A DNA stretch of 64,000 bases from the NCBI GenBank assembly GCA_029948255.1, contig JALIZF010001452.1:124001-188000 (forward strand), written 5' to 3'. Within the stretch, counting starts at the first letter, position 1; each line of letters starts with the position of its first letter. This DNA comes from Telmatactis stephensoni. Its lineage: Eukaryota > Cnidaria > Anthozoa > Actiniaria > Isophelliidae. The position numbers and the translations under genes were made by a program. Positions 1 to 12,443 of this stretch are shown piece by piece. The notes beneath the pieces were generated by a model. It worked only from the letters and a program-made list of their open reading frames with translations. It did not search any database and was not told the origin of the DNA.

Positions 1-890
1 CTTAAATTTTCATATACATGTATATATTAGAGGAGCAAACCACAACGGGTTTTTGTTTAGCACTGACTCGGGTAAAAGACTGAAACTAGAAAGTAGTAGT
101 TGCTTCTGGGATAGAAAATGGCGCCGAAACTTATTTTAACGTTTTATTTTACCGCCTATAAATTATATTCGTCGCGGTATTTATCTTCAATTTATATTCG
201 TAGACGATTCTGCTCTCCTTCAATTTATGTTAGACGGTTTTCTGTCTGACAGAGTTTCGTCTTGGAAGAGCTTCCCATCTTCTATTGTAAGCACACCAAT
301 TTTCACAATCATAATGTTTGGCATGGTAACAAGATCACAAGGCAATATTCTATATCTCACCTGTTGAAGGTTGTGTTAGGGTAGATATTACACGACTGTG
401 GTTGATTCTTGCAAAATATAGTTAGTTGTTCCTTGATAACATTCTTAAATTCGTCTTCTTTCTTACTCGTCCACTTAAATAAAGTAAAAGAAAAGAAAAG
501 TAAATAAAAGAAAAAGAAGAAGAAGAAGAAGTCTGATACTTTTGTTTTAATTAATTACACAAAAAGAAATTGAAACAAGCATGCGGAAATCAATACGAGG
601 GAGGTCGAATATCGAACCTCTCGGTTCAGAAGGTTGTGCGCGTGTGCACTCACAAAGGTCCTCTTCATACTAGCAACACGAGTGTGTCAGAAGACTTAGT
701 ATCGCATTTATCACATGCAGGGGTATTATAAAATAACCATCATATAACGCGCGCTCTCATTGGCCGAAGGACGCGTATACTGCGAACTCTAAATCTGCAC
801 ACAGTACGCGCGCGTGTTTTCTATTTCTTCATTAAAGCACTACAAGCACTACTAATGAGTAGCACATAACACGCGTCTGTGTATTTTGTT
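1..890. other. intergenic, no gene recognised
   Basis: No coding exon with support is visible here on either strand. It holds an AG-rich stretch around 484-530 with GAA triplets, and GC-rich ACGCGCGC-type patches near 745-815. Later exons of the minus-strand gene to the right, if any, would have to lie here or beyond the left edge, but I found no transmembrane or tail exon. Confidence 0.5.
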
Positions 891-896
891 CCACAG

Positions 897-1043
897 GAGA
901 TTCTCGTGTCGGACGATGTAGACGAATTCACGAATCTGTATTTTGAGCCCGTCGCTATGGAACGGTTCCCACATAAAATACATCAGCCACCGTTGCACCT
1001 GACACTATTTGAAACAAGTAAAAACAAAACGCACAACACATAA
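897..1043 (+). CDS. possible last exon of a plus-strand gene
   Basis: A pyrimidine-rich tract ending TTGTTCCACAG at 896 is followed by 48 open codons and a TAA at 1041-1043. The peptide starts EILVSDDVDEFTNLYFEP and is acidic and protein-like. No paralogue or upstream exon is visible, since they would lie left of the window. It overlaps the 3' end of the minus-strand gene at 955-1043, so at most one of the two readings need be real in the overlap. The call rests only on the acceptor and the look of the peptide. Confidence 0.22.
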   Translation, partial: EILVSDDVDEFTNLYFEPVAMERFPHKIHQPPLHLTLFETSKNKTHNT

Positions 1044-3445
1044 TACTCACGTTTCGACTGGGAAATACATTTATTACCACGACTTGGTCCCAGTCTGTTG
1101 TTGGTTTAGACATTGTCGGTTCAACCGATGACGCATGCGCAGATGATAATGTAGTCACAACATTCGTAGACGACGTCATCACCAAAGACTCTTGGATACC
1201 TGTTGTCATGGTAGCAGCAGTACTCCTGGTAATAATTCCTTTTGTTCTTTGTAATGTATTCAAAGCCAAAATGCTTGTTGGTTGATTATTTAAGGTCATT
1301 TGTATGGACGTCGTTGAAGAATCAAGAATTTGATAAACGCTTGTCTCTTTATTGAATGCCGTTGTTTCTGTGATTGCGCTACTGCGTACATCCGTAGACC
1401 AAGTGGTCGATGGAGAAGTTGGCACGTTTACAGTAGATGATGGTTTGATAGGCGTGCTAATATAAACATCATACACTGAACTTGTTTTTACTTGAGAAAC
1501 TGATGGTATAGAAGTACCTACAGCTTTGACTGTATGCTCAGCGATATACATAGTTGATGATGGTGTAAGGTATCTTCGTTGTGCTCTGCTGCGCATGCTC
1601 CGTTTGGGTAGTGTGCCACAGGTGTGCTGGTTGCCAATGGTAACCTTACACTCGTAGATACGTAGACTTGAAAACAAAACAACTACGTTATAAAAGAATT
1701 GTCATCAAAGTAAAATTTCCAAGTTTTCAAAAGTCATTTTCTTTTTACAAGTATAACTTTTGTCCAAATATGGCAAGTTTTGTTTCTGCTCGAGTGAAGA
1801 CTACTAGGTAGAAAATGCTTAATACGTAGCATAAATAAAATAATGCATATCAAATATGTATGTCATACCTAGAGTACAATTGTTTCCCATCCAACCTGAA
1901 TGACATATCTTCTCTCCGCTCTCTGAATTGCAATCATAGTGACCAGCGGTATCATTCCTTGGAGTGCACTCTTTCTTCTTCCTAGTACAATTACTATCGA
2001 CATCGTACCACCCTTCCAGACAAACCTTGCGACCGAGATCATAATTACACGTATAATGACCCTCGACGTCACTGTCACGTGATACACAGTACTCGGTGCA
2101 TTCTGGGATAAGATATTTGTCGTCACAGTAAACTTCAATTTTGACATTTATACATGATCTTTTACCGCAGATTTTTTTGCTCACTTCAGTGGAAGACTGC
2201 TTGTTTTTGGCAGGTTTTTCCTTTACAACTAGATGATATTTGTCAACGAAATCGTCGAGTTTGCCAATAATCTGGTCACTATCATCATCCCAGACCTCGA
2301 TGACAACTGATGCACCCTAGGAAAAGTAAGTGACGTTACACCATGATCACGTGATATAAAGGAGTCATGATATGGCTTTTCATGCAAATCAAAATAGAGC
2401 GATTTTATTTAACCCGTGAAATGGCTGCAAGTAACTATCGATCTTATTAGCTTAAACGGCGACAGCGAAATAAGTGTTTAAATATTTTGGATTTTACCTG
2501 GAGACCAGAGGTTTTGACTCACTCTCAGGGTTATCTCGATTTTTTTTATTTGATATTTTGATTTTTTAGGCCTAAAAGTTCGTAACTCGTGAGCATGGAA
2601 AAATAAAAGACAGACAAAAAATATCAGAAAGAATCCCTATAGAGTAGACTGCGAGCAGTCCCACTTTTCCCTCCAGATTCAGTAAAGACGCGGTAAGAGT
2701 TTTTAGAATACGCCGACGAACGGCAATGGGGACGAGTTTCCGCTCGTCTGCGTATTCTAAAAATTCGTCTTTACCGGAATCTGGAGGGACTGTGGGACTG
2801 CTCGCAGTCTAATATAGAATGAGTTAGAGTATCTGGATATTAACAACAATGTGTAATATGAATTAAAAAGGTTACGATAAATGAGGATATTTAACGTCCA
2901 TGCCCCTCAAAAGTATTCTTCCAGGAGGCGACAGTGTACCCTCTATCCCCTCCCTCCCTTCATCAGTGTTCCATCCTATGAGTATGTAAAACTATGACCA
3001 AGCTACAAACAATAGAGGAAAATCATGTCAAAAAGAGGATATGAGATTGGACTGACCAACACGCCTCAATGTTACTTTTCATCTGACAAATAAGTTTCTT
3101 TGTTTGAAATGCTCGTTATATTACGTTTACATTCGTTATGAGGTAATGCTTACCTTCCACTCTTGAAAAGAGTAAGTGATGGGATTGGTCAACCCACCAC
3201 CAAGATCCTGACCTTTTCCAGGAAATCGAAAATCATCATCACCTAACGTTTTGGTTGACAACATCCCTCCAAGAGAACATTGCTCCAGGGAGCCCAACAA
3301 GGAGGCACAGAAACGAAAATAGTTATCACAATTTCCAGCTGCAAAAGTTTATATTTTCACAGCAGTCGCCGTTGTACACGGTATGGGTAGGGTTCTTGAA
3401 GTCGATAAGAAGAATGGTCAATTTACCAGATGATTGGATTTGTAC
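955..3445 (-). CDS. DSL-domain Notch-ligand-like gene A (MNNL, two DSL units, Ser/Thr stalk)
   Basis: Exons seen, in coding order: 3445-3154 (MNNL), 2316-1869 (C2 strand plus DSL) and about 1666-955 (Ser/Thr-rich stalk). The MNNL exon shows the CC...C..C...FRFC cysteine pattern and ends TYSFQEWK before GTAAGC. The next exon opens GASVVIEVWDDD, which matches the VEAWD strand of Jagged/Delta N-termini. Then come one six-cysteine DSL (GHYTC, VCLEGW) and a second unit (PRNDTAGHYDC, ICHSGW). The stalk is rich in Ser, Thr and Pro and ends in a hydrophobic stretch before a stop at 955. Two faults stand out. The MNNL exon is 292 nt, one base too long, and the frame breaks between CSWK and CDNYF. The exon ending at 1869 has phase 1, but the stalk frame from 1666 needs phase 2, so the exon join is unresolved. 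The signal-peptide exon is not certain; 17546-17605 is a candidate. It could be a pseudogene, or hold assembly indels. Confidence 0.7.
2317..3153 (-). other. intron of gene A
   Basis: It is bounded by GTAAGC after the MNNL exon and by TTTTCCTAG before the C2/DSL exon. It contains one MULE-type foldback MITE (2645-2811). Nothing else is recognised in it. Confidence 0.6.
2645..2811. mobile_element. foldback MITE, TAGACTGCGAGCAGTCC family, copy 1
   Basis: The 167-bp element starts TAGACTGCGAGCAGTCCC and ends with the inverted GGGACTGCTCGCAGTCTA. The arms are complementary for most of its length, with a short GACGAAC-type centre. Flanks CTATAGAG and ATATAGAA look like a decayed target duplication. 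A second copy at 13026-13256 keeps a perfect 9-bp duplication. It lies inside an intron of gene A. Confidence 0.8.
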
Positions 3446-3499
3446 CTTAAATCGAGAAAAAAGGAGTGGAGAATGTTATAAAGCTAAATATCGTTATGA

Positions 3500-3708
3500 A
3501 CTACACAGGGAACCCGGCTTTATTCAGCTATATTTCTATACTTTATAATCAAGTTACTGTTTCAAATAACGCCCGATAATCAGATTACTCTATGTTACGC
3601 GATACTTCAAAACGATCTCATATGCCACAGGATTCCCAATATTAGCATTTCGATAAAGTACAGAAATATAGCTGAATAAAGCTGGGTTCCCTGTGTGAAC
3701 TAGTGTAC
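3500..3708. mobile_element. small inverted-repeat element beside gene A
   Basis: Terminal inverted repeats of roughly 45 bp begin CTACACAGGGAACCCGGC on the left and end with its near-complement (GGGTTCCCTGTGTG) on the right. It sits 55 bp upstream of the MNNL exon acceptor of gene A, in its first intron. No clear target duplication is seen. Confidence 0.65.
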
Positions 3709-3849
3709 GAATAGTCCACTTGCAATATTCTGAGTGAGTGATTGGATAGCGCACACAAAGCAAAATATGGAAAGGAACTAACTCAATCCTATGGGACCTT
3801 GCCTGGTGCGTGCTTCATATAGGGTTTCCGCTAGCCTCCTCCGCAGGAA

Positions 3850-3897
3850 TCGGAGGAGGAGGAGGAGGAGGAGGAGGAGGAGGAGGAGGAGGAGGAA
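3850..3897. repeat. (GGA)n microsatellite
   Basis: An uninterrupted GGA run of about 45 bp. It creates Arg-rich and Leu-rich open frames on the two strands that should not be read as genes. Confidence 0.9.
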
Positions 3898-4665
3898 ACC
3901 GATTTCGAACCCGGTCGTCTTACATCTACTAACTTGCTTCACAATTCTGGTCTTCAATGAAGAAACTGAGTACAAACTCTTTACATTAGCTTGATGCCCT
4001 CAAATTTTGCGTATAATTTAGAAAAACAAATTCCGTGGAATAATAGTTATCTATCCATGAGATGTATTTATGACAATCCAATAAAAATTTCATTCCTTTT
4101 TCCAACGGACAGCTGGACATTTAAGTATTCCGATCCCCAAATAATCCCAACAGAATATGGTGGAGATCGAACCTCCCCTATAAATACTTGCGATGGGCCT
4201 GGATGATGGTGTTGATGATGATGATGATGATGATGATCTATCAGCTGATCCCCGATATCTAGTCTTATTCTTGTTTTCTCTATGTTTGCTTTCCAAACGT
4301 ATTGGCTAGACAATTTCTCAATTTGTAACACTTGTAAAGAAAAGAAGACACAGGTTGCAAAATAGGTTATTGACCTTATTATCCATTGAAAATGATCTGT
4401 TTGAACATACGGATTAGATTCAGGTTGCAGAAAACATGTACTAAATTAGTCCTTGTTGTTGATTTAGCTTTTGACCTTTCAATAAAAAACGCAAAATATC
4501 TACTTGATATCATTTTAATGGCGACAAATTTCCGTCGTGGAAACCTTTGGACGTTTTAGGAAATTCCTCTTTATTTCAAGTGATGCAGCTAGCTAGCGTA
4601 TAGTGGAACCCCGTGAAAACGGTCACCTACAGGTCGTATAAACGGGGTTCCTTTAGAGCAGATTA

Positions 4666-4817
4666 GGGCCAGTTCACACACTGCATAAACATACCCGCGC
4701 AGACTCAATAGCGTACTGCTCATTAGAAGTTTTTGTTTTTTCTCACACCTGAGTGATAAATGCGCTACTGAGTCTGCGTATGTTGCTTATGCTTATGTCG
4801 CTAGTGTGAACCGGCCC
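4666..4817. mobile_element. MITE, GGTTCACAC family, with TTA target duplication
   Basis: The ends are GGGCCAGTTCACAC and GTGTGAACCGGCCC, inverted, and are flanked directly by TTA at 4663-4665 and 4818-4820. The interior contains the recurring GCGCTACTGAGTCTGCGTA block. Related copies lie at 43690-43994 and 44925-45093 in introns of gene C. A 3-bp TTA duplication suits a PIF/Harbinger-type MITE; that class is inference. Confidence 0.7.
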
Positions 4818-5398
4818 TTAGTCTTATCTCTATATTGCCATCATAGGGGGTTGACCGTAGAGGATCAACTGCAAGCACTTATATCAGTGCCAGCTAGTCA
4901 GTTAACCTCAATCGAACCTCAATGTCTCAACTGAAAGAGTAAACGTTTTGCAAAGTGTTTATATTGCAGCATATTTAACAAGCCGTCTATCTCATTTTAA
5001 GGTAAGTAGTGTTTTTAATGCTAAAGGTCAGGAGTGGACAAAATCCTATCGGGGCATACGCCATAGGATTAGGTGAACCAGTTTTAAAACTATATTGAGT
5101 ACGTGCTCGATTTCAAAGGCTCTGTGACTTAATTTAATTGAATCAAAAACTTGTTATGTTCCTTAGCCAGGAGGAATGATCCCTGATTGTACCTTTTTTG
5201 CTTCTGTAAATGCGAATTCATGTCATGAACAGAAAAACCGCCGATAATTAAATCTCATGGACAAAAAGGACAAAAAACAACTGCCGGTAAATCTCATGTT
5301 ATAGTTTAGATTTCTTGCTATGATCACGTTCATAACCCCAAGGGCTAATTACACACCGTTGCGACATCAAGTCTTAGAAAGAAAATATATTTTCAATG

Positions 5399-5545
5399 AA
5401 AAAAGGAAGGAAGCTAGGAAGAAAGGAAGGGAGAAGGGGGAAAAGAAGGAAGAAATGAAGGAAGAAAGAAGGGAAGGATGGAAAGAAGAAAGAAGAAAGA
5501 AGGGAAAGATAGAAGGAAGCTAGGAAGAAAGGAAGGAAGGAAAAC
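5399..5545. repeat. purine-rich GAAGGAAG microsatellite
   Basis: Imperfect GAAG/GGAA repeats run for about 145 bp. They produce Lys/Glu-rich and Phe/Ser-rich open frames on opposite strands. Confidence 0.85.
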
Positions 5546-7179
5546 GTTGAGTTGTAAAAGCTGATGAATTCATCCAAATGTTTTCATGAACAGTGCACGA
5601 TGAGCTTGAAGACGCCGCATCCTGTTGCATACACAAAACAATTACAAAATAGCCCCGATTTCCGTCTATCCTCAAGTTAACAAATAAAGTTTCGAAAAGA
5701 AACATTTTGAATTAAAATATACACAAAAGAAAATAGCGACACGTTATGAATAAAGCTCCAGGTATAGACATGCATGCTGCCGTAACGACAGTTTAAGTTG
5801 CCAAGGCCGCCCAAAGCAAATAGATGTAGTTTACAGATGCCTACAAAGTGGAATACCATACTCACGTAGAATTAACATAAAGTTTAATTAAGGTAATTCT
5901 GTAGAAATAACACCGAACATAGATTTTTAATGAAATTTCGTACAGTTACTAAGCTTTACTGATTCCAAAAATCAAATAAAAACTGGGGGTCACCGTGTTC
6001 CTTTTTACGCTAGATGGCGGTAATTTTAAGCATTTTTGAGCCAGCAATTTTGGAAAACAGAAAATCAAATAAAAGGTACTCATCATTTGCATCAAGCCAT
6101 TGTCAGCATTGAAATGTTGAACCAAAAAGTAAACCTCAAAAAAAAAAAAAATGCAAGAAATTTAACTGTCGTAAAAATTGAGAGACATTTCGACACCAGT
6201 ACATACCCTGATATTAGCCTGAAAACAGCTTTCTACAGTAAGTATTGAGGAATATCTCGAAATAGGAACATAGATTTTTGTTAAAATTGAAATATCTGAT
6301 AGTTTACTTACTCTTGTTCATTTTATAAAATGAAAACGATAGGTCATTTTATACCTGTCATATTATACGATGCAACGCCAAAAAATGTTGCTGCAACGAT
6401 TGCATTATTAACCTGTCTCGCAATGATTTTGCTCGATGCATGCATACGCTACAATGGTTCATGCAACTTGCTTCCCAACGCCATGCAAAGAAAATTGTAC
6501 CGTGTAACAGTCTTTACCATGCGCATCGATCAGTTCGCGAAGCTAAGAAGTACTTGTATCGACCGAAACAAAAATAAAACGAAGATAAAACAGAACTATA
6601 CACTCTCAATGCAAGATGCTCAGTGCTATTGCTCATAAACACTTGCATATGGGCAGGCATTTACGTAAGCATGAGCTGCAAACGATGTTCCAACAAGACA
6701 CCATTAGCTGTCCATTGAAGTGTTTGCTAAGGTTTCTTCCAGACAGTAAACAAGCAAATATTTCGAAAGAAGTCAAACAAAACATACATCAAGAGGTGGT
6801 CACTTTTTCCAGAGCTTTCCTTTGCCTTAGCGGTGTCTAGTAAGTTTACTATGCACTCCGGTAAAAATAAAGCGAATTGGCGAGGGCCATTAATAAAAAA
6901 AATTATACAAATACTCTCTTGCATGTACAGTATTTGCGGAAACATAATCCAGGCAGAGATTCATAAATGTACATAAAGGTAAGTGACTCAACACGACTGA
7001 CCCTTAATTTTATCTATCCACTCGAGGTTGAAGGTAATCTTCAAAAGGTTATAATCATTGAGACAAATACTCCGAAGATCTGGTCTGACTGTGGTAATGA
7101 ATGACTATAGTTACGTGCAAAGTAGGATTGCAATTGGCCATAATTAGGTCCATACCGGATGTATATATAGAAACACTTC

Positions 7180-7275
7180 ACCGAGTTTGGAATCGAGTCG
7201 GAGTCCGAGTTAGAGTCCGAGTTGGAGTCCGAGTTGGAGTCCGAGTTGGAGTCCGAGTTAGGGTTCGAGTCATGT
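7180..7275. repeat. GAGTTGGAGTCC minisatellite, copy 1
   Basis: A 12-bp unit (GAGTTGGAGTCC and variants) is repeated about seven times. It opens with GAGTTTGGAATCGAGTC and closes with TTAGGGTTCGAGTC. The same array with the same end variants lies in inverted orientation at 17169-17242. Confidence 0.85.
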
Positions 7276-8973
7276 TCGGGAAGATTAATAATAATTTAGA
7301 TTTTTTTTTTTTTTTTTTTTGGAATATTATTTTCATTAACTTTTTATTAATGTTATTTATTGCTGGGAGCCAGGCGAACAGCAACACTAATCTTGGTGTG
7401 GGATTCCTGTGCGATATATGACGTCACCTTAATATTGATCCGCGAACTCGATTTTTATGTAAGGTGGCATGTTCATGGCGAACCTTGACGTCACAGGGAT
7501 GAATTGGGATTCCTGTGCGATTCCATTCGAGAGGTTTTATGTTTCTCGAAGTATAAATGAAAATCACAAAATGCTAAGTGATATTTTTTCGAGAGGGCAA
7601 TGTTCTGTTACGGGTTATTTTGCGTGTTACTGTTCGAATCGAAGCTCGCCTACGGGCCGAATCAATTCAAGCCAAGATAATAAGTATGAAGTGAGGTCGC
7701 GCTGAGAATCTCTGCAATATATTTGGTTACCCTATGAAAGAAAATTTTATACTTTGTATGTGATGGAATTGTATTTATCATTCGTTTGATCTAAAGCGTC
7801 ACATACAAATGCGGCATCTTTGACCGTGATGCAACGTACAACTAGCTTTTTTTTAAAAATCAGTTAGTTTTATAATCATTGCCAACGCTAGCCGTTTGTG
7901 ATTGTTCGTAAAATTACTTTACTCAAAGTGCTAAATATTTTGAACTGTGTGTGTCCGACACTGATCCTGGAGAATTATGTTTTGTAGTTCAACATTGAAG
8001 GTCAACTAGCAGTGTTCGTCACACAACGCACAGGAGATAGACAAGAAACATTTCATATATCAGAGAAAGCCGTGTACTTTCGTGAGTTTTAGGGGAACAG
8101 TTCTGCTAACCGCGTGGATACACCAGCTTTTTTTTGCTCGCAGCATTTCACTTTCTATTAGAAATGGCTAGTTTATCTATTTCTAATTTTTTCTATTTTG
8201 TTTTAAATCCATTGTATGTCTGTTCTTAAGATAAATGTAATAAAGCTATTATTATTAAACAAAATTCTTGTTTGTTTATTTTAAACATTCACGATTCCTC
8301 ATAATAAGACTAATAATGATTTGAACTTTTGATTCACGACTCCCCTTCTACCCCTAATAATATTTCTTTCTGGTCTACTTTCTGGTGTGAAGCAAAGAAA
8401 TTATAATTATTGCCCTCCCCCGGCCCCTCCCCTTGCTACGGCCCTGAATACTATTATTTTCTATGGTTTAATTAGTGTTATTGAAACCATTTCAAACTAT
8501 TTCACACTTTTATAATTAGTGTTTGTACTCTAAAAATATACGATATATAAATCTAAAAAATCAAGGCTTTATTGTTAAATAATTACTCGCTTATCTAATA
8601 TACAATTATAAATCATTTGGACATCGATTCAAAATAATTAATAAATAGAGCAACTGTAACAATGATATCTATAGTATCAATATCGATGATAATATAAAAA
8701 CGATGATAATAATAAAATTTTCATTTCTTTTTTAAAAAAGCCCTACCGGTAGACCGGTATAGATATATATTCGCTTGATGTCGTCCTTCTAATTCCATTT
8801 ATATATAGATATATATATATATAGATGATGCTACCCACCATTTCTGATATGCTTAATATTTTGATAGTTAATATAAATGGAAATATAATATGTAACATAA
8901 TTATATAAAAATGATATTTGTTCAATTGTTAGGTTCAGTTAACTATACTGTCCTGATGCAAACAAGATCAAGT

Positions 8974-9251
8974 CAAGAGACCATAATACTAAGAGAGCGA
9001 AGCTCAGTATTGATGTCTGTGCCATGTTCGTGGCGGCTAAGGTTATTTTTAGCAACTTCGCCATCGCGCGCGCAAATCCCTCAACCAATAGAATTTAATT
9101 TTTGACGTGCGCGCGGACGGGACCGTTTGAATTCTATTGTTTAAGAGCCTTGCGCGCGCGATTGCGAAGTTACTAAAAATAGCCTAAGCCGCCACGAACA
9201 TGGCACAGACATCAATACTGAGCTTCGCTCTCTTAGTATTATGGTCTCTTG
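8974..9251. mobile_element. foldback MITE, CAAGAGACC family, copy 1
   Basis: A near-complete palindrome of 278 bp begins CAAGAGACCATAATACTAAG and ends with its complement. A CGCGCGCG-rich segment lies in each arm. The 7-bp target duplication ATCAAGT is exact at 8967-8973 and 9252-9258. Three more copies are in this window (28135, 33266, 38912). Confidence 0.9.
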
Positions 9252-9629
9252 ATCAAGTACAAATCACTCTCATTATTTATGTGTACTAGATAGATTTATA
9301 ATTCTAAATCAAGCTTAAACGTTATTATTTTAGTATATAACAAACAAATGGCTAGTATTTTTTACGTTCGCTGATTGACTACTCAAGCTCGAAATATTTC
9401 TGCCAGGGGCTGTTCACCTCTGAAGCTATTTATTTAACGTGGACTGTTTTTCACGTGTTGTTGGACTAAAACAATTACTTTCTGTTAACATTTGTTTGGT
9501 ACTTACTTTTTCGAATTTCTTCCCGGCTCGCAAAACCTATTACAAAAATTAAGTATTCTAGTTCTACCTAAAAATAGAAATACCTAAGTGAATTTATCAC
9601 TATAAAATAGAAAACATTAAATATTTTTT

Positions 9630-12407
9630 TCAAATAGAAAACCCAAGACTTTCCAGCAAAAGAGCCTTGTGCGCATGGGATAGGTAGGAACACAATCCTG
9701 GTTGTGGTTGAATGAGCCTGCCTGAAAAATATGGAAGCCGTTGCCTAATACAGCCAATATCACAATGGAAGTAGACATTGCCCATTTTAGATTTCTGCTC
9801 TCCTTGGACAGAATACCTCCTGTGCATGACAGAAACCACAACGAGATCAAATGGAACAGGTGGTATAATGCGGTTGGACTTTAACGGCTTCATACACCCA
9901 TAGCACGTACTCACACTATTATGACAGAAGTGCAATGATGTAAGGACATATTGTCCCGGAAATGGTGTTGGAAAGGCTAACTTTGCTTGTGGCATTTGGT
10001 TAATGGGTTGTGTTGCTCCTCCTGGTCCTGTGTGTTGCACAGATGGAAGGCGGTAATTGCATTGTGCTGGCAGCCCAGAGAAGTTATAGCTGTGGTGAGG
10101 ACCAGTTGTTGATGTACGACTGGGAAATGTGGGCTGATTCGTCTGTTGGAAACTGTAGTTCGAGCTTGGTGGCTGTGTCGAAAACTGGTTGCTGAAAGCC
10201 TGGACAACTGGTTGTGAGCTAGGTAGTTGCTGTGGGACCGGGATGGGGTAACCGGCCGCTGTAAACGGTTGGTCTTGCTGTTTGGGGAGGTTGCATTCTG
10301 CAGTGGTTTTTCTTTTCTTTTTGGGTCCTCTCTTTGTCGGTGTATGCGCACACATCGGGTCAACCAAGCTATAGGCATCGTCTGGTGTATAGGGATCGCC
10401 TTCAAAATCAGGTCTTAATACTTCTTGGCCATACTCTGTAGCTCGTTTCAATTGGCTGTCTCTTTCTTTGCGTACAGTTTGTGTAGCGGCGGGTCCTTTG
10501 CCTGTTGGTCTGATACTCCCATCCATAAAGCGCTCAAGCATCTTCTCCAATTTTATAGCTTCGCCTACGTCGTGTCGGGCAGCATCGACGAGTGTTAAGT
10601 TGCATGCACCTGCTTTAGCCCAAGTCGAATGGCCAGTTTCCGCAAGGTTCATCTTTGGAGTCTTCGAAGTTGATTTGAACGCTCGAAAAATATGTGTTTT
10701 TCGAGCGTCCCACCACGTTAACCAGGAGTTTACCACCTCTTTTTTGTGGTTTTCTTTGAGGAAGCGATTGAGGTCAGCCCGTCGTTTCTCAAACATGCTC
10801 ACGGTGTTGGCTTCTAACAGACTGTATCCCAGCTCTTCAAATTTCTGTCTGGATTGGCCAGCGGGCAGTTTAGTAGATTGACGTCTGACGGATTGCTTGT
10901 AGTGGAATTCACAAGATACTGCTCTTTGTAGAGCGTCTTCTCCATAAACATCTCTTACTCCATTCCACCATGCACCAGCTTCGTCCATTACCCAACCAAT
11001 TGGGTTGAACATATATGTGTCCTTTCCTGACACTTTTTGCAAGACCTACCGAAGGAAAAAAACATAATTTGTTTTGTTGAAATAATGTTAACGTCACTAT
11101 TACCTTTTTTTAGCCTGTTAACACTGAAGAGAGGCCGGAGGGGGGCCTATTCGTAGGCAATAGCATGTTGCAAGAATATATAAGCTTTGAAAACTTAGAC
11201 ACGCATCATCCAAACTGTGAAATATTTTGCCATTGGACATATGGATGGACGGATAGATGGGTTGATGGTTGGATAGTCGATTAATTATTGCTTTTAGCTA
11301 TACCTCATTCAGGAGATACCAGAACTTTGAAACAGCATTGCTGTCTTCTTTTTCTGTTTCCATAGTGGCGAGCTTTATGAGTTTCCTCATCACTGGGTGG
11401 TACACCCAAAGGGTCAGCGTCTTGAAACCGGTGCAGCGGTTGTGTTTGGCATCAGCATAGCAGAATTGGTCGTGTAGTATTCCCTTTTCTTCGTGATCCA
11501 TGCTGATGGCCAATTGGGCCTGAATAGATGAGCACTTAAACACATATGTCATCTCACCATTCAGTGCCCCGTTGTTTATTTTATATATATATAAAATATC
11601 TCGTTTGTCGCAGAACTTTTTAAATTCGGCGAGAGCGTCAAACGAGTGTCCAAGCTCATCTCCTGATTTTTTTGACTTCTCTTTTATAATTCCAACACGT
11701 TTCGTGTCAGCAACAGCTTCAGCAACACTATCAATAGCAGCCCAGTCGTCACCTTTAAGAGCATGAACTAGAAGGTTAGTGCTAGCTTCCGATCCGACGG
11801 TTTCAGAGTTGTGTTCTTCTTGAAGGCGTCTTCCAGTTCCATTTCGACTTTCTTGTTTCCTCTTTTTGGGACGGCAACACAACTGTGGTAACCACAGTGA
11901 TAGATGGTAACATTTGTTCTATTTTCTGAAAACTCCCAAATTTTCACTGCGTTGCATTTCTCATGTACTGCTTGATCTTCACAAACGAAGCACACTTTGT
12001 TTCCTCTTTTGGTAACAAACTGAACTTTGTTTGGCGTTCCTTTGCTGGATAAGAAAGGGCATTTTGCATTGCTACATTTCCAGGAGCCTCCGCACACTGC
12101 CCGTCTTCTAATCCCTTTGTGGCCTGCCCTTTTTGACGTGCACCAAGGTCTCCAGGGTCTACCATCTTTACCTGACTTCATTAAGTCTCGACTGTCGCAA
12201 GACAACGCGTATTTGCATATTCCATCGATGTCATATGGAATTTCGCTTGATTTTACTGTATCGACACCACTGAAAATATCCATGTTGATTTTTGTAGATC
12301 TGTATATAAAGAGAATACACATCAGTATGGATGGAGATCAATTTTCAACATTTCTTTTTAAGCGAATTCTGACAAATATTGCATTACCCAGAGAAGGAAC
12401 TGACGTC

Positions 12408-12443
<36 letters not shown>

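Larger units (their letters stand above)
3898..9629. other. repeat-rich interval, no protein gene recognised
   Basis: Short open frames are scattered here, none with a recognisable domain or matched splice sites. Besides the separately listed MITEs and minisatellite it holds a (GAT)n run near 4210-4236, a purine-rich GAAGGAAG tract at 5400-5545, a poly-T run at 7301-7320, and very AT-rich DNA at 8460-8910. If the first exon of gene A is at 17546, this is all intron. Confidence 0.5.

Noticed and set aside
3255..3548. 97-codon plus-strand frame
   Set aside because: It is antisense to the MNNL exon of gene A and has no splice or domain support.
3778..3994. Poly-Leu and poly-Arg frames on opposite strands
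   Set aside because: Both are products of the (GGA)n run.
4068..4331. Open frame with a run of His or Ser
   Set aside because: It is made by the (GAT)n microsatellite at 4210-4236.
5320..5577. Lys/Glu-rich and Phe/Ser-rich frames
   Set aside because: Both come from the purine-rich GAAGGAAG tract.
6330..6840. Two overlapping plus-strand frames (102 and 74 codons)
   Set aside because: No domain, signal peptide, splice site or paralogue supports them; probably chance.
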